DNA from: Dickeya undicola
Lineage (GTDB): Bacteria > Pseudomonadota > Gammaproteobacteria > Enterobacterales > Enterobacteriaceae
Direction: 5' to 3'
DNA length: 64,000 nt
Assembly (NCBI RefSeq): GCF_000784735.1
Contig: NZ_JSYG01000037.1
Coordinates: 62,001-126,000, forward strand
Shown here: in pieces, positions 34,327 through 44,738 of the stretch
Layout of the letters: each line of letters opens with the position of its first letter
Numbering within the stretch: the stretch's first letter is position 1
Program-made: the position numbers and the translations under genes
The notes under the pieces: generated by a model
What the model saw: only the letters and a program-made list of their open reading frames with translations
Told to the model about the DNA's origin: nothing
Databases searched by the model: none

Positions 34327-34851
34327 GTGTTGGAAAAACTACGTGCGCAGATTGTGCGTCAAGGGCCACGTTTACTGAGTAAACCGTTAACGCTAACGCC
34401 TTTCGTCCTGCAACGCCGGGTGCTGGAACAACTGCTGGGATGGCAGTTCCGTCAGGCGCTGGAAGAAGGCGAGCTGGATTTTCTTGATGGACGTTGGTTG
34501 CGAATCGAAGTCCGCGATATTGGTTTGCAGTGGTTTGTCACGTTGCGGGATAACCGGCTTGAAATCAGTCATAACGAACTGGCGGATGTCAGCTTCAGTG
34601 CCGATGCTAACGATCTGATCCTGATCGCTGCCCGTCGTGAAGATCCGGATACGTTGTTTTTCCAGCGTCGCCTGCGCATTGAAGGGGACACCGAGCTGGG
34701 GCTGTACGTCAAGAACCTGATGGACGCCATCGAGCTGGAAAGTATGCCCGCACCGCTGCGTGTTGCGCTGCTGCAACTGGCCGGGTTCGTGGCCGCTGGT
34801 TTACAGGAGGGCGCGGAGCAGGTTAGCCCGCACGCGCCAGTATCATGTTGA
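34327..34851 (+). CDS. ubiT: Anaerobic ubiquinone biosynthesis accessory factor UbiT
   Basis: UbiT (YhbT) is an SCP2-domain lipid-binding protein of the anaerobic ubiquinone pathway. The GTG at 34327 gives 174 residues, the E. coli length, beginning (M)LEKLRAQIVRQGPRLL. GAGGAG lies 7 bases upstream. In-frame ATGs further up (34282, 34312) are not favoured. The conserved core is DVSFSADANDLILIAARREDPDTLFFQRRL and EGDTELGLYVKNLMDAIELE. It overlaps yhbS by 7 bases. Confidence 0.92.
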   Translation: MLEKLRAQIVRQGPRLLSKPLTLTPFVLQRRVLEQLLGWQFRQALEEGELDFLDGRWLRIEVRDIGLQWFVTLRDNRLEISHNELADVSFSADANDLILIAARREDPDTLFFQRRLRIEGDTELGLYVKNLMDAIELESMPAPLRVALLQLAGFVAAGLQEGAEQVSPHAPVSC

Positions 34852-35348
34852 TTCGAGTTGAAATTCCGGTTGATGCACCGGGGATCGATACCCTGCTGCG
34901 GCGCGCGTTTCCTACCAGCGCCGAGGCGGAGTTAGTGCATCAGTTGCGTGAAGACGGCCAGTTGACGCTGGGTATCGTCGCGACTGACGACGAAGGCGGC
35001 GTGGTGGGGTATGCCGCGTTCAGCCCGGTGACGCTGGGCGGTGAAGATCGACAGTGGGTTGCGCTGGCACCGTTAGCGGTGGATGAAAACCTGCGCCGTC
35101 AGGGCATCGGCGAGCGACTGGTGTATGAAGGGCTGGATGCGCTGAATGAATTTGGTTACACCGCCGTGGTGGTGTTGGGCAATCGACATTACTACACGCG
35201 TTTCGGTTTTGTTCCGGCGGTGGAACAGCAGCTTTATTGCCGCTGGCTGGGCTGCGAGTCGGACTTTCTGGTTTACCCGCTGGCGGACAACCACTTTCAG
35301 GGAGCCAGCGGTCTGGTGGAATACGCCGAGCCGTTCAATCGTTTCTGA
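34845..35348 (+). CDS. yhbS: GNAT-family N-acetyltransferase YhbS
   Basis: The 167-residue GNAT protein has the acetyl-CoA loop [14 protein letters not shown] near residue 85 and the later YTRFGFVPA. The substrate is not established. It is translationally coupled to ubiT by a 7-base overlap, as in E. coli. Its last 14 bases overlap the end of convergent yhbQ. Confidence 0.9.
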   Translation: MLIRVEIPVDAPGIDTLLRRAFPTSAEAELVHQLREDGQLTLGIVATDDEGGVVGYAAFSPVTLGGEDRQWVALAPLAVDENLRRQGIGERLVYEGLDALNEFGYTAVVVLGNRHYYTRFGFVPAVEQQLYCRWLGCESDFLVYPLADNHFQGASGLVEYAEPFNRF

Positions 35349-35637
35349 CGAGGGGCATAAAATCGGTCAGCGTCGAAGGCTGGTGTTGCACCAGCCTTTC
35401 TTTTTGCATTTTACTCAGTTGCTTGACGCGATATTCCCACTTCAGCGCGGTGGAGCGATCGCCCGCCACGCAGTGATACACCAGCGTCAGTGGTCCTTTG
35501 CCGCGCAACGCCCGCGCCCCTTTTCCGCTCTGATGTTGTGCCAGCCGCCGCGCCACATCGGTGGTGATGCCGGTGTAAAGCCATCCGCTGCTGGTGCGCA
35601 GCAGGTACAGAAACCAGGTTGTCTCACTGTTATTCAC
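35335..35637 (-). CDS. yhbQ: GIY-YIG domain protein YhbQ
   Basis: The GTG at 35637 gives 100 residues, the E. coli length, with AAGGA six bases upstream. A longer form from 35688 is less likely. The GIY-YIG nuclease fold is seen in [25 protein letters not shown] (residues 7-30), [17 protein letters not shown] and [16 protein letters not shown]. The family includes structure-specific endonucleases; a DNA damage role has been reported for YhbQ. It converges on yhbS with overlapping ends. Confidence 0.9.
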   Translation of the reverse strand: MNNSETTWFLYLLRTSSGWLYTGITTDVARRLAQHQSGKGARALRGKGPLTLVYHCVAGDRSTALKWEYRVKQLSKMQKERLVQHQPSTLTDFMPLVRND

Positions 35638-35731
35638 GGCATTTCCTTCTCGTGGGTCCGCGCTTATCTTACGGGGATAAACCTGCATTATCAGGTTTCA
35701 TATAATTCGATACAGTGCTTACCTTCTTTGG

Positions 35732-35799
35732 TGTTACAATATTCACAATAAACGTGATTAATGTTCATTTAATTTCCTTTTTATGTGAATAAAATCACA
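35732..35799 (+). promoter_or_regulatory. Two CRP sites of the deo promoter (CytR-type control)
   Basis: TGTGA-ATAAAA-TCACA at 35784-35799 is a perfect CRP core. TGTTA-CAATAT-TCACA at 35732-35747 is a second site, 52 bases away centre to centre. E. coli deoP2 has the same pair 53 bases apart, with CytR bound between them. The 36-base gap here contains TGTTCATTT, loosely like the CytR octamer. Confidence 0.8.
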
Positions 35800-35865
35800 T
35801 TGCAGAGTGCGTTATCTGGGTGACATGCCCGGAAACGCGATAGTGTGCTGAGAGCGGAGTGTTGT

Positions 35866-36645
35866 ATGAGTGATTTAACTGCGGCGGCGCAACGCGCGCT
35901 GGGACTGATGGATTTAACGACCCTGAATGATGACGATACCGACGAGAAGGTGATCGCCCTGTGTCGCCAGGCGAAAAGCCCGGTGGGCAATACCGCTGCT
36001 ATTTGTATCTACCCACGTTTTGTGCCGCTGGCGCGCAAGGTGCTGCGTGAGCAAGGCACGCCGGATGTGCGCATCGCCACCGTGACCAATTTCCCGCACG
36101 GTAACGACGACATTGACATTGCACTGGCGGAAACCAAAGCGGCTATCGCTTACGGTGCCGACGAGGTGGACGTGGTGTTCCCCTATCGTGAACTGATGGC
36201 GGGTAACCGTCAGGTCGGTTTTGAGCTGGTGAAAGCCTGTAAAGCGGCGTGTGCGGCAGCGGGTGTGCTGCTGAAAGTGATCATCGAAACCGGTGAGTTG
36301 AAAACCGATGAGCTGATTCGTGACGCCAGCGAGATTGCTATTGACGCCGGGGCGGATTTCATCAAAACCTCTACCGGTAAAGTGGCGGTGAATGCCACGC
36401 TGCATTCTGCCGACGTGATGCTGAGTGTGATCCGCGATAAAGGCGTGGGTGAGCGCGTTGGGTTTAAACCGGCTGGTGGTGTGCGCACGGCGGAAGATGC
36501 CGCGCAGTATCTGCAACTTGCCGACACTATTATGGGCGAAGGGTGGGCGGATGCCCGTCATTTCCGATTTGGCGCGTCCGGTTTGCTCGGTAGCCTGTTG
36601 ACTACGCTGGGCCACACCACCGAGCAGGCCCGCAGCGGCTACTGA
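35866..36645 (+). CDS. deoC: Deoxyribose-phosphate aldolase
   Basis: DeoC splits 2-deoxyribose-5-phosphate into acetaldehyde and glyceraldehyde-3-phosphate. It has 259 residues from [17 protein letters not shown], the E. coli length. The Schiff-base lysine is Lys167 in DFIKTSTGK, with Lys201-equivalent in [14 protein letters not shown] and Asp102 in DEVDVVFPY. It is first in the deoCABD operon for deoxynucleoside use, behind two CRP sites. Confidence 0.97.
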   Translation: MSDLTAAAQRALGLMDLTTLNDDDTDEKVIALCRQAKSPVGNTAAICIYPRFVPLARKVLREQGTPDVRIATVTNFPHGNDDIDIALAETKAAIAYGADEVDVVFPYRELMAGNRQVGFELVKACKAACAAAGVLLKVIIETGELKTDELIRDASEIAIDAGADFIKTSTGKVAVNATLHSADVMLSVIRDKGVGERVGFKPAGGVRTAEDAAQYLQLADTIMGEGWADARHFRFGASGLLGSLLTTLGHTTEQARSGY

Positions 36646-36707
36646 TGCGGTTCGCGCCTGACGGGCGCGATACATCGGTACTCATGGATTATGCAGGAGA
36701 ACGCACC

Positions 36708-38039
36708 TTGTTTCTGACTCAGGAAATTATCCGCAAAAAACGCGACGGGCATCCGCTCAGTGCGGAAGAGATTCGCTTTTTCATCAACGGTGTGCGCGAC
36801 AACACCGTGTCGGAAGGGCAGATCGCCGCGCTGGCGATGACCATCTTCTTCCACGACATGAACATGGATGAACGGGTGGCGCTGACGCTGGCGATGCGCG
36901 ATTCCGGTACAGTGCTGGATTGGTCCGGGTTGAATCTGAACGGTCCACTGGTAGACAAGCATTCGACCGGCGGCGTCGGCGATGTGACGTCGCTGATGTT
37001 GGGGCCGATGGTGGCGGCCTGCGGCGGCTATGTGCCGATGATTTCCGGTCGCGGTTTAGGCCACACCGGCGGCACGCTGGACAAACTGGAGTCGATTCCA
37101 GGGCTGGACATCTTTCCCGAGGATGAGGCTTTCCGGCAGATCATCCGTCAGGTTGGGGTGGCGATTATCGGACAGACCAACTCGCTGGCACCGGCGGACA
37201 AGCGTTTTTACGCTACCCGCGATATTACCGCCACGGTTGATTCCATCCCGCTGATCACCGCCTCGATTCTGGCGAAAAAGCTGGCGGAAGGGCTGGATGC
37301 ACTGGTGATGGATGTCAAAGTCGGTTCCGGCGCGTTTATGCCGACCTATGAACAGTCGGAGCAACTGGCGCAGGCGATTGTTGGCGTAGCGAATAATGCC
37401 GGTTGCCGTACCAGCGCGCTGTTGACCGACATGAGTCAGGTGCTGGCTTCCAGCGCCGGTAACGCGCTGGAAGTGCGAGAAGCGGTGCGTTTTCTGACCG
37501 GTGAGCAGCGTAACCCGCGCCTGTTTGAGGTGACGATGGCGCTGTGCGAGTCCATGTTGCTGGCGGGGCACCTGGCGCGTGATGCCGCCGAGGCGCGGGC
37601 AAAACTACAAGCAGTGCTGGACAACGGCCGGGCTGCGGAAGTCTTCGGGCGTATGGTCGCCGCGCAGCATGGCCCGACGGATTTTGTCGAACATTACGAT
37701 CGTTATCTGTCGCCCGCCACGCTCAGTAAGCCGGTATTTGCCGAGCGCGAGGGTTTTGTCAGCGCGATGGATGCGCGCGCATTGGGTATGGTGGTAGTCG
37801 CGCTGGGTGGTGGTCGACGTCAGGCCAGTGATATCATTGACAGCAGTGTTGGGCTGAGCGACATGGTCAGTCTGGGTGACCGGGTGGATGCACAGCGTCC
37901 GCTGGCGGTAGTTCACGCCAGAACCGAGTCGGACTGGCAACTGGCCGCGCAGGCGCTGCGCGAGGCGATTCGCCTTGATGATCAACCGCCTGCGCCTTGT
38001 CCGCTGATTTATCGTCGCCTGGACGCCGCGGACATCTAA
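36708..38039 (+). CDS. deoA: Thymidine phosphorylase
   Basis: DeoA cleaves thymidine with phosphate to thymine and deoxyribose-1-phosphate. The TTG at 36708 gives 443 residues (E. coli 440), (M)[13 protein letters not shown], with AGGAG eight bases upstream. The upstream extension from the deoC stop has no homology. Motifs are [17 protein letters not shown] (phosphate) and [19 protein letters not shown]. It is second in the operon, with a 62-base gap after deoC. Confidence 0.94.
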   Translation: MFLTQEIIRKKRDGHPLSAEEIRFFINGVRDNTVSEGQIAALAMTIFFHDMNMDERVALTLAMRDSGTVLDWSGLNLNGPLVDKHSTGGVGDVTSLMLGPMVAACGGYVPMISGRGLGHTGGTLDKLESIPGLDIFPEDEAFRQIIRQVGVAIIGQTNSLAPADKRFYATRDITATVDSIPLITASILAKKLAEGLDALVMDVKVGSGAFMPTYEQSEQLAQAIVGVANNAGCRTSALLTDMSQVLASSAGNALEVREAVRFLTGEQRNPRLFEVTMALCESMLLAGHLARDAAEARAKLQAVLDNGRAAEVFGRMVAAQHGPTDFVEHYDRYLSPATLSKPVFAEREGFVSAMDARALGMVVVALGGGRRQASDIIDSSVGLSDMVSLGDRVDAQRPLAVVHARTESDWQLAAQALREAIRLDDQPPAPCPLIYRRLDAADI

Positions 38040-38121
38040 CCGCACTGTCGCCGCCCGGCCTTACGTACATCGATGCTTTATGTTTTACATATAAGCTGTG
38101 CCTTACGCAGGAGATAACAAC

Positions 38122-39345
38122 ATGAAACGTGCATTTATTATGGTTCTCGACTCGTTCGGGATTGGCAGCGCCGCTGATGCCGAACGGTTTGGCGACGCAG
38201 GTTCAGATACGCTGGGCCATATCGCACAAGCCTGCGCACAAGGCAAGGCCGATGTCGGCCGACAAGGGCCGCTGCGGCTGCCGAACCTGAGCCGTCTGGG
38301 CTTGGGTAAGGCGGCGCAAGGGTCTACCGGGCAGTTTCCGCAAGGGCTGGATGAGCAGGCTGAGATTATCGGTGCCTACGCTTACGCCAGCGAAATCTCT
38401 TCGGGTAAAGATACGCCATCCGGCCATTGGGAAATTGCTGGGGTGCCGGTGCTGTTTGACTGGGGCTACTTCCATGATGAGCACAACAGTTTCCCGCAGG
38501 CGCTGTTGGACCGGTTGGTCGCGCGTGCCGGGCTGCCGGGTTATCTGGGCAACTGCCATTCCTCTGGCACCGTGATCCTCGACCAGCTCGGCGAGGAACA
38601 CATGAAAACCGGCAAACCCATTTTCTACACCTCGGCGGACTCGGTATTTCAGATTGCCTGCCACGAAGAAACCTTCGGGCTGGAGAAACTGTACGAACTG
38701 TGTGAAATCGCCCGTGAAGAGCTGACCGAAGGCGGTTACAACATCGGCCGGGTGATCGCCCGTCCGTTCCTCGGTGACAAAGTGGGGCAGTTCCAGCGCA
38801 CCGGCAACCGTCACGATTTGGCGGTGGAACCACCGGCACCGACCATGCTGAAAAAGCTGGTAGACGAGAAAAATGGCACCGTGGTGTCAGTGGGCAAAAT
38901 CGCTGATATCTACGCCAACGTCGGCATCACCAAAAAGGTGAAAGCCACCGGTATCGATGCGCTGTTTGACGCCACGTTGAAAGAGATGGAACAGGCGGGC
39001 GACGACACCATCGTGTTCACCAACTTTGTCGATTTTGACTCGTCCTACGGCCATCGTCGTGATATCGCCGGGTATGCGGCGGCGCTGGAGCTGTTCGACC
39101 GTCGCCTGCCGGAGATGCTCTCTCGCGTGACCGGCGATGACATCCTGATCCTGACCGCCGACCACGGCTGCGACCCGAGCTGGCCGGGCACCGACCACAC
39201 CCGTGAACACGTGCCGGTGCTGATTTACGGGCCGAAAGTGACGCCGGGTGACCGCGGCCATCGCACCACCTTTGCTGACATCGGCCAGACGGTTACCGGT
39301 TATTTCGGGCTGTCGCCGATGGATTACGGCCAGTCTATTCTGTGA
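38122..39345 (+). CDS. deoB: Phosphopentomutase
   Basis: DeoB interconverts (deoxy)ribose-1-phosphate and -5-phosphate, linking the phosphorylases to DeoC. It has 407 residues from [20 protein letters not shown], the E. coli length. It is an alkaline phosphatase superfamily fold with metal ligands at Asp10, in [11 protein letters not shown] and in [20 protein letters not shown] is upstream. Its final codons begin a run of degenerate tandem repeats. Confidence 0.97.
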   Translation: MKRAFIMVLDSFGIGSAADAERFGDAGSDTLGHIAQACAQGKADVGRQGPLRLPNLSRLGLGKAAQGSTGQFPQGLDEQAEIIGAYAYASEISSGKDTPSGHWEIAGVPVLFDWGYFHDEHNSFPQALLDRLVARAGLPGYLGNCHSSGTVILDQLGEEHMKTGKPIFYTSADSVFQIACHEETFGLEKLYELCEIAREELTEGGYNIGRVIARPFLGDKVGQFQRTGNRHDLAVEPPAPTMLKKLVDEKNGTVVSVGKIADIYANVGITKKVKATGIDALFDATLKEMEQAGDDTIVFTNFVDFDSSYGHRRDIAGYAAALELFDRRLPEMLSRVTGDDILILTADHGCDPSWPGTDHTREHVPVLIYGPKVTPGDRGHRTTFADIGQTVTGYFGLSPMDYGQSIL

Positions 39346-39400
39346 CAGGACTATTCTGTGACCGGTCCATTCTGTAACAGGTCAATGCTGTGACACGGAC
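39336..39400 (+). repeat. Four degenerate 16-17 base tandem repeats after deoB
   Basis: The unit TATTCTGTGACAGGAC, which contains the deoB stop codon, recurs at 39336, 39352, 39369 and 39385 with substitutions (TGACCGGTCC, TAACAGGTCA, TGACACGGAC). The copies fill the first half of the deoB-deoD gap, ahead of the deoD Shine-Dalgarno (AAAAGGAAG). Confidence 0.7.
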
Positions 39401-39463
39401 CGGTGATAGGCACTATAATTTATCATCATGATTTCACACTGAATTTGAAAAGGAAGAAAAAGC

Positions 39464-40189
39464 ATGGCTACGCCACATATCAATGCAGAAATGGGTGACT
39501 TCGCGGACGTGGTGCTGATGCCGGGTGACCCGCTGCGTGCCAAATACATCGCGGAAACCTTTCTGGAAAATGCGGTGGAAGTGAACAATGTGCGCGGCAT
39601 GTTGGGCTTCACCGGCACCTACAAAGGCCGTCGCATTTCCGTGATGGGCCACGGTATGGGCATTCCGTCCTGCTCTATTTACACCAAAGAGCTGATCACC
39701 GAATACGGCGTGAAGAAAATTATCCGTGTCGGCTCCTGCGGCGCAGTGCGTGCTGATGTGAAGCTGCGTGACGTGGTGATCGGCATGGGTGCCTGCACCG
39801 ATTCCAAAGTGAACCGGATGCGCTTTAAAGATCACGACTTCTCAGCGATTGCCGATTTTGACCTGTTGCGTCACGCGGTGGATGCCGCCAAAGCGCGTGG
39901 CATCGACGCTCGCGTTGGCAACCTGTTCTCCGCCGATTTGTTCTACACGCCGGACCCGCAAATGTTCGACGTGATGGAAAAATACGGCATTCTGGGCGTA
40001 GAAATGGAAGCGGCCGGTATCTACGGCGTGGCGGCGGAATTCGGCGCTAAAGCGCTGGCTATCTGCACCGTGTCGGACCATATCCGTACCCACGAGCAGA
40101 CCACCGCCGCCGAGCGCCAGACCACCTTCAACGAGATGATCGAAATCGCGCTGGAGTCGGTATTGTTGGGTGACGCTGCTGAGGCGTGA
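39464..40189 (+). CDS. deoD: Purine nucleoside phosphorylase
   Basis: DeoD phosphorolyses purine (deoxy)nucleosides; the enterobacterial enzyme is a hexamer with broad specificity. It has 241 residues (E. coli 239). The phosphate site is [13 protein letters not shown] and RVGSCGAV, the sugar site is [10 protein letters not shown], and the catalytic Asp204 region is CTVSDHI. It is last in deoCABD and is followed by a strong bidirectional terminator. Confidence 0.97.
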   Translation: MATPHINAEMGDFADVVLMPGDPLRAKYIAETFLENAVEVNNVRGMLGFTGTYKGRRISVMGHGMGIPSCSIYTKELITEYGVKKIIRVGSCGAVRADVKLRDVVIGMGACTDSKVNRMRFKDHDFSAIADFDLLRHAVDAAKARGIDARVGNLFSADLFYTPDPQMFDVMEKYGILGVEMEAAGIYGVAAEFGAKALAICTVSDHIRTHEQTTAAERQTTFNEMIEIALESVLLGDAAEA

Positions 40190-40217
40190 TGGTGCAGTAG
40201 TACCTGGATGCAAAAAG

Positions 40218-40246
40218 AAAACACTGCCATTTGGCAGTGTTTTTTT
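40218..40246. terminator. Bidirectional terminator between deoD and rimI
   Basis: AAACACTGCC pairs with GGCAGTGTTT around ATTT, with an A-run before and a T-run after. Confidence 0.9.
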
Positions 40247-40270
40247 ATGCTGCTTTAACTGGGCGCAGTG

Positions 40271-40714
40271 TCACCCCAGCGGTAGCGCCATAATGATGGC
40301 GTCTTCCCGGCCACCGACGGTCGGGTAATAATCCCGCCGCACCGACACTTCGTTGAATCCCATGCTCTGATACAGCGCGATGGCGCGCGCGTTGGAGGCT
40401 CGTACTTCCAGCCACAGCGTCACCACATCGCTGCGCTCCAGCTCGGCGATCAGGTGTTCCAGCAACTGACGTCCGTAGCCGTGGCGTTGATGCGCCGGGT
40501 CGACGGCGATGTTGAACAGCGTGGCTTCATCCAGCACCACCTGGGTGATGGCGTAGGCCACCAGTTGCTGGTCATGACACAGTTTCAGGTTGAGGTAACG
40601 CTCGCCCTGATTGCTGATGAAGGTTTTTTCGCTCCACGGAAAAGCGTGGCTTAAGCATTCAATGTCAAACGCCTGCGGCAGGTCAGCCGTGGTCAGGGTG
40701 GAAATCATGTTCAT
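40271..40714 (-). CDS. rimI: Ribosomal protein S18 N-alanine acetyltransferase RimI
   Basis: RimI acetylates the N-terminal alanine of S18. The 147-residue GNAT protein has acetyl-CoA loop QRHGYGRQLLEHLI and the typical SHAFPWSEKTFISNQGERYL and LWLEVRASNARAIALYQSMGF. Its first 32 bases overlap the end of holD on the same strand, the usual holD-rimI pair. Confidence 0.96.
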   Translation of the reverse strand: MNMISTLTTADLPQAFDIECLSHAFPWSEKTFISNQGERYLNLKLCHDQQLVAYAITQVVLDEATLFNIAVDPAHQRHGYGRQLLEHLIAELERSDVVTLWLEVRASNARAIALYQSMGFNEVSVRRDYYPTVGGREDAIIMALPLG

Positions 40715-41102
40715 GGTGACAAATCTGTTGCCACAGGGCGCGTTTCGCCCCAGCGTTGTGAGAGAGCTCGGCCAGAGCCGGGCTGGTCAGTTGCACGCCA
40801 TCCAATGCCAGCGCATCGGTGACTGGCTGACCCAGCCACCAACTGTGGCAGCGGGTATGTTCCGGTAGCATCTGCGCCTGACGTGGCGTCAGGCTTATCA
40901 TCTGCTGCGAAGAGAGATTCAGGCTGCGCAAGACATCCTGTAACAGCGGGTCATCGCTGGCGGGCAGTGGATCGGCGATGATAATCAGCCGGACATCAGG
41001 CGGCAGGCTGACGGCGATTTCGCCTTTCAGCACCGACGGACGACGCAAGGTCCACTGGGTGATCCCCAGTTGCTGTAACAGCCAGTCCCGTCTTGATGTC
41101 AT
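40683..41102 (-). CDS. holD: DNA polymerase III psi subunit
   Basis: HolD (psi) bridges the clamp loader to chi and thus to SSB. It has 139 residues, [22 protein letters not shown], matching E. coli psi (137), with the conserved C-terminal [19 protein letters not shown]. It is divergent from rsmC, as in E. coli, and overlaps rimI by 32 bases. Confidence 0.95.
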   Translation of the reverse strand: MTSRRDWLLQQLGITQWTLRRPSVLKGEIAVSLPPDVRLIIIADPLPASDDPLLQDVLRSLNLSSQQMISLTPRQAQMLPEHTRCHSWWLGQPVTDALALDGVQLTSPALAELSHNAGAKRALWQQICHHEHDFHPDHG

Positions 41103-41276
41103 GCCTTACTCACTCTGCGTGCGATGTTAGTGCCCGTGGTAACCGCGCCCGATGTCGCAAATCGTCGTATCCGGCGATGGCGGTGCACGATTGTGCGGCG
41201 CTATGCTAACAAATCGCTGAACATGCGCCAACAAACCACTATAATCCTCGCTCAGTTTATTAAGGAGCCACGCCTG

Positions 41277-42305
41277 ATGTCAGCATTAACCCCCGCCAGT
41301 GAAGTGATACTGCGCCACAGTGATGAATTTGTTTCCCGCCGGGTGCTGTTTGCCGGTGATTTGCAAGATACGCTGCCCGCTCATTTTGACGCAGCCGCCG
41401 TCACCGTGCACACCACGCAGTATCATCACTGGCAGCAGTTGCAGCCCGTATTGGGCGACAACGTGCATTTTTCGCTGCTGGCACAAGCGGAAACCGTAGC
41501 CGGGTGCGACACCCTGATCTACTACTGGCCGAAAAGCAAACAGGAAGCGCAGTTCCAGCTGTCCAACCTGCTGTCGCTGCTGCCGGTAGGCTGCGATATT
41601 TTCGTCGTCGGCGAGAACCGCAGCGGGGTACGCAGCGCCGAAGGCATTCTGGAGCCGATCGCCGCCATCAACAAGATCGACAGCGCCCGACGTTGTGGGC
41701 TGTATCACGGTCGTCTGGAAGCACCGTCTGCTTTTGCGCTGGAGGATTGGTGGCTGGAGTATGACGTGGATGGCGTGCCAGTACATACACTGCCGGGCGT
41801 ATTCAGCCGTGAAGGGCTGGATACGGGCAGCCAATTGCTGCTCTCGACGCTGGAGCCGCACCGCAAGGGTAAGGTGTTGGATCTTGCCTGCGGCGCTGGG
41901 GTGCTGGCGGCATCGTTTGCCCGCCTGTCACCGAAAATCCGCCTGACGCTGAGTGATGTGAGCGCGGCGGCGCTGGAAGCGAGCCAGGCGACGTTGGCCG
42001 CTAACGGCCTGGAAGGGCAGGTGATCGCCAGCAACGCGTACTCGGATATTCAGGGGCGTTTTGACCTGATCATCTCCAACCCGCCGTTCCATGACGGTCT
42101 GCAGACCAGCCTGCACGCGGCGGAAGTGATGATCCGTGGTGCCGCCGCGCACCTGAACATGGAAGGTGAGTTGCGTATTGTCGCCAACGCCTTCCTGCCG
42201 TACCCAGCGCTGCTGGACGAGACATTCGGCAGTCATGAAGTGATCGCCCAGACCGGTCGTTTCCGCGTTTATCGTGCGGTGCTGCGTCGCAATAAAAAAC
42301 GTTAA
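41277..42305 (+). CDS. rsmC: 16S rRNA guanine-1207 N2-methyltransferase
   Basis: RsmC methylates G1207 in helix 34 of 16S rRNA within the 30S subunit. It has 342 residues from [18 protein letters not shown] with a strong AAGGAG upstream; the longer frame from 41124 covers the promoter. It consists of two MTase-like domains. The N-terminal one is degenerate, and the C-terminal one has SAM motif [16 protein letters not shown] and catalytic NPPFHDG. Confidence 0.96.
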   Translation: MSALTPASEVILRHSDEFVSRRVLFAGDLQDTLPAHFDAAAVTVHTTQYHHWQQLQPVLGDNVHFSLLAQAETVAGCDTLIYYWPKSKQEAQFQLSNLLSLLPVGCDIFVVGENRSGVRSAEGILEPIAAINKIDSARRCGLYHGRLEAPSAFALEDWWLEYDVDGVPVHTLPGVFSREGLDTGSQLLLSTLEPHRKGKVLDLACGAGVLAASFARLSPKIRLTLSDVSAAALEASQATLAANGLEGQVIASNAYSDIQGRFDLIISNPPFHDGLQTSLHAAEVMIRGAAAHLNMEGELRIVANAFLPYPALLDETFGSHEVIAQTGRFRVYRAVLRRNKKR

Positions 42306-42312
42306 CTGCGCT

Positions 42313-42330
42313 GCCCGGTTTTCGCCGGGC
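42313..42330. terminator. Hairpin between rsmC and the reductase gene
   Basis: GCCCGG (42313-42318) pairs with CCGGGC (42325-42330) in the 37-base gap between convergent genes. There is no T-run. Confidence 0.45.
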
Positions 42331-42342
42331 GCAATGCGGCGC

Positions 42343-43338
42343 TTAGGCGTTATCAAGCGTCGCCATGCCTTCTTGTCCGTAGCGTGCGCCTGCGGCGATC
42401 TCCGGCGGGAAGATGGCGTTAATGTCATCCAACTCGCGTGCCGTCAACAACACCGACAGTGCGCCGACATTTTCTTCCAGGTAGCGACGGCGTTTGGTGC
42501 CGGGAATCGGAACGATGTGCTCGCCTTGTGCCAGCACCCAGGCCAGCGCCAGCTGTGATGGCGTGACCGCTTTTTCCTGCGCCAGCTGCGTGATTTTGTC
42601 CACCAGTTGCAGGTTTTTAGCAAAGTTTTCGTCGCTGAAGCGCGGGTTGGCGCGTCGGAAATCGTCCGCGGCCAGGTCATCCTGCTGTTTGATGGCACCG
42701 GTCAGAAAACCACGCCCCAGCGGACTATAAGGCACAAAACCGATGCCGAGACGACGGCAGGTGGGCAGAATCTCTGTTTCCACATCGCGCGTCCACAATG
42801 AGTATTCGCTTTGCAGCGCGGTGATAGGGTGAACGCGGTGCGCGCGCTCCAGGGTGGCGGCGGAGGCTTCGCTCAGGCCGATGTAACGGATCTTGCCTGC
42901 TTTAACCAGATCGGCCAGGGCGCCAACACTCTCCTCAATCGGCACTGCCGGATCGACGCGGTGCTGATAATAAAGGTCGATGACTTCGACGCCCAGACGT
43001 TTCAGGCTGCCTTCGACCGCCTGACGGATATACTCTGGCCGACCGCAGACGCCACGCAGGTTCGGGTTGGCCGGGTCGCGCAGAATGCCGAACTTGGTCG
43101 CCAGAAATACCTGATCCCGTTTGCCTTTGATGGCGTTGCCCACCAGCGTTTCATTGGTGTAAGGGCCGTACATGTCGGCGGTATCCAGCAGGGTGACGCC
43201 CAGTTCCAGCGCACGATGCAGGGTGGAGAGAGCCTCTTTTTCATCCTGCCCGGTGGAGTAGAAATCGCTCATGCCCATGCAGCCGAGGCCCAGTGCAGAT
43301 ACCGTTGGCCCCTGTGGGCCCAGTTTTCGCTGTTGCAT
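42343..43338 (-). CDS. Aldo/keto reductase
   Basis: This 331-residue NADPH-dependent (beta/alpha)8 reductase begins [24 protein letters not shown]. The catalytic tetrad is Asp53-Tyr58 region [12 protein letters not shown], Lys in ATKFGI, and a His in YYQHRVDP. The cofactor loop is near [14 protein letters not shown]. It belongs to the AKR group of YakC- and pyridoxal reductase-like enzymes that reduce small aldehydes; the substrate is not identifiable. It is divergent from a LysR-type regulator, which probably controls it. Confidence 0.88.
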   Translation of the reverse strand: MQQRKLGPQGPTVSALGLGCMGMSDFYSTGQDEKEALSTLHRALELGVTLLDTADMYGPYTNETLVGNAIKGKRDQVFLATKFGILRDPANPNLRGVCGRPEYIRQAVEGSLKRLGVEVIDLYYQHRVDPAVPIEESVGALADLVKAGKIRYIGLSEASAATLERAHRVHPITALQSEYSLWTRDVETEILPTCRRLGIGFVPYSPLGRGFLTGAIKQQDDLAADDFRRANPRFSDENFAKNLQLVDKITQLAQEKAVTPSQLALAWVLAQGEHIVPIPGTKRRRYLEENVGALSVLLTARELDDINAIFPPEIAAGARYGQEGMATLDNA

Positions 43339-43450
43339 GTTGTTGCTCCGTATGATTAACCACGCTTTTCAGTGTGGTTGTTTGGAGGGAAAAGATAAAT
43401 TCGCAGTTTTATGCAACACTGTTTGTAAAATGCAAACAATGGAGCCGGTG

Positions 43451-44353
43451 ATGGATCAGGTGCAGGCGATGCGGGTGTTCGTGCGCATTGTGGAAGCAGA
43501 AAGCTTTAGCCGGGCGGCGGAAAAGCTGGGACTGCCGCGGGCGACCGTCAGCCAGACGCTGAAACGGTTGGAACTGCGGCTGGGTGTACGCCTGTTGCAA
43601 CGCACCACCCGTCAGGTACAGGTGACGGACGAAGGTTTGCTGTACTACCAGCGCTGTGTGCAGTTGCTGGCGGAAATTGAGGAAACGGACGCACTGTTCT
43701 CCCATCAGCGTCAGCAGCCTAGCGGGAGGGTGCGAATCGACATGCCGCATTCATTAGCCCGTCAGGTGGTGATCCCGTCGTTACCCGCGTTTTACCGCCG
43801 CTATCCGCAGATTTCGCTGGTGCTGAGCGCCAACGATGCCGCGATTAATGTGGTGCGCGAAGGGGTGGACTGCGTGCTGCGCGCCTGGCAGGTGGACGAT
43901 GATTCACTGGTGGCGCGTTCGCTGCCGTCGTTGCCGCAGGTAACCTGCGCTTCCGCAGCGTATTGCGCCGAATTCGGCATACCGGACACGCTGGAAGCGC
44001 TGACCTCTCACCGGATGGTGAGCTATTTTTCGCTGCGTACCTCGCAGCGTTACCCGCTGGAATTTATGCAGCAGGGGCAAGTGATCACCCGCTCTCTGCC
44101 CAGCCTGGTGGAAATCAATGGTGCCGATGCTTATATTGCTGCCTGCCAGGCCGGAATGGGGATTATTCAGGCTCCTCGCTATGGTATTGCGTCGTTGCTG
44201 GACCGTGGGGAACTGGTGGAAATCCTGCCGCAGTTACCGCCGCCCGATATGCCGCTGTATGTGATGTATCCCTCCGGGCGCTTTCTGGCTCCGCGCATCC
44301 GGGTGGTGATTGAGTGGCTGGTGCAATGCTTCCAGCAGGCCCCGTTTGTCTGA
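43451..44353 (+). CDS. LysR-family transcriptional regulator (divergent to aldo/keto reductase)
   Basis: It has 300 residues from the ATG at 43451, with GGAG six bases upstream; longer in-frame openings overlap the reductase and are rejected. The N-terminal winged helix is at about 1-60 (VFVRIVEAESFSRAAEKLGLPRATVSQTLKRLE). A co-inducer-binding domain at 90-295 starts GRVRIDMPHSLARQVVIP. It belongs to the broad CrgA/DsdC-like group that often controls a neighbouring reductase. Its effector is unknown. Confidence 0.88.
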   Translation: MDQVQAMRVFVRIVEAESFSRAAEKLGLPRATVSQTLKRLELRLGVRLLQRTTRQVQVTDEGLLYYQRCVQLLAEIEETDALFSHQRQQPSGRVRIDMPHSLARQVVIPSLPAFYRRYPQISLVLSANDAAINVVREGVDCVLRAWQVDDDSLVARSLPSLPQVTCASAAYCAEFGIPDTLEALTSHRMVSYFSLRTSQRYPLEFMQQGQVITRSLPSLVEINGADAYIAACQAGMGIIQAPRYGIASLLDRGELVEILPQLPPPDMPLYVMYPSGRFLAPRIRVVIEWLVQCFQQAPFV

Positions 44354-44398
44354 ATGCTGTTTTTTACAGCAAACGCCGTAACGACATGGAAATAATGA

Positions 44399-44426
44399 TT
44401 GACGTTGGTGCGAAAATCTCTAGAAT
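44399..44426 (+). promoter_or_regulatory. Promoter of the tRNA-Leu operon
   Basis: TTGACG (44399-44404) and TAGAAT (44421-44426) are 16 bases apart, followed by a GC-rich discriminator (TCGCCTCCG), the usual form of stable RNA promoters under stringent control. Confidence 0.8.
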
Positions 44427-44469
44427 TCGCCTCCGTGGTGACATTGTGTGACGTAATGTTGCTTGGTTT

Positions 44470-44555
44470 GCGAAGGTGGCGGAATTGGTAGACGCGCTAG
44501 CTTCAGGTGTTAGTGTCCTTAGGACGTGAGGGTTCAAGTCCCTCTCTTCGCACCA
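44470..44555 (+). tRNA. tRNA-Leu (CAG), copy 1
   Basis: It is 86 nt with CCA encoded. The acceptor arms are GCGAAGG and CTTCGC, the variable arm is long, and the anticodon loop TTCAGGT gives CAG. It is the first of three identical tandem genes, like leuQPV of E. coli. Confidence 0.96.
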
Positions 44556-44587
44556 AAATCACCACAAATTTGTATTTCACAGTACCT

Positions 44588-44673
44588 GCGAAGGTGGCGG
44601 AATTGGTAGACGCGCTAGCTTCAGGTGTTAGTGTCCTTAGGACGTGAGGGTTCAAGTCCCTCTCTTCGCACCA
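44588..44673 (+). tRNA. tRNA-Leu (CAG), copy 2
   Basis: It is identical in sequence to copy 1. The 32-base spacer shows no similarity to the next one. Confidence 0.96.
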
Positions 44674-44738
44674 CTGGGATACAAATCAAGATGTCGTAGT
44701 CAGCAGTACGTGTAGTAAACAGTATCGTAGTAAACAGT

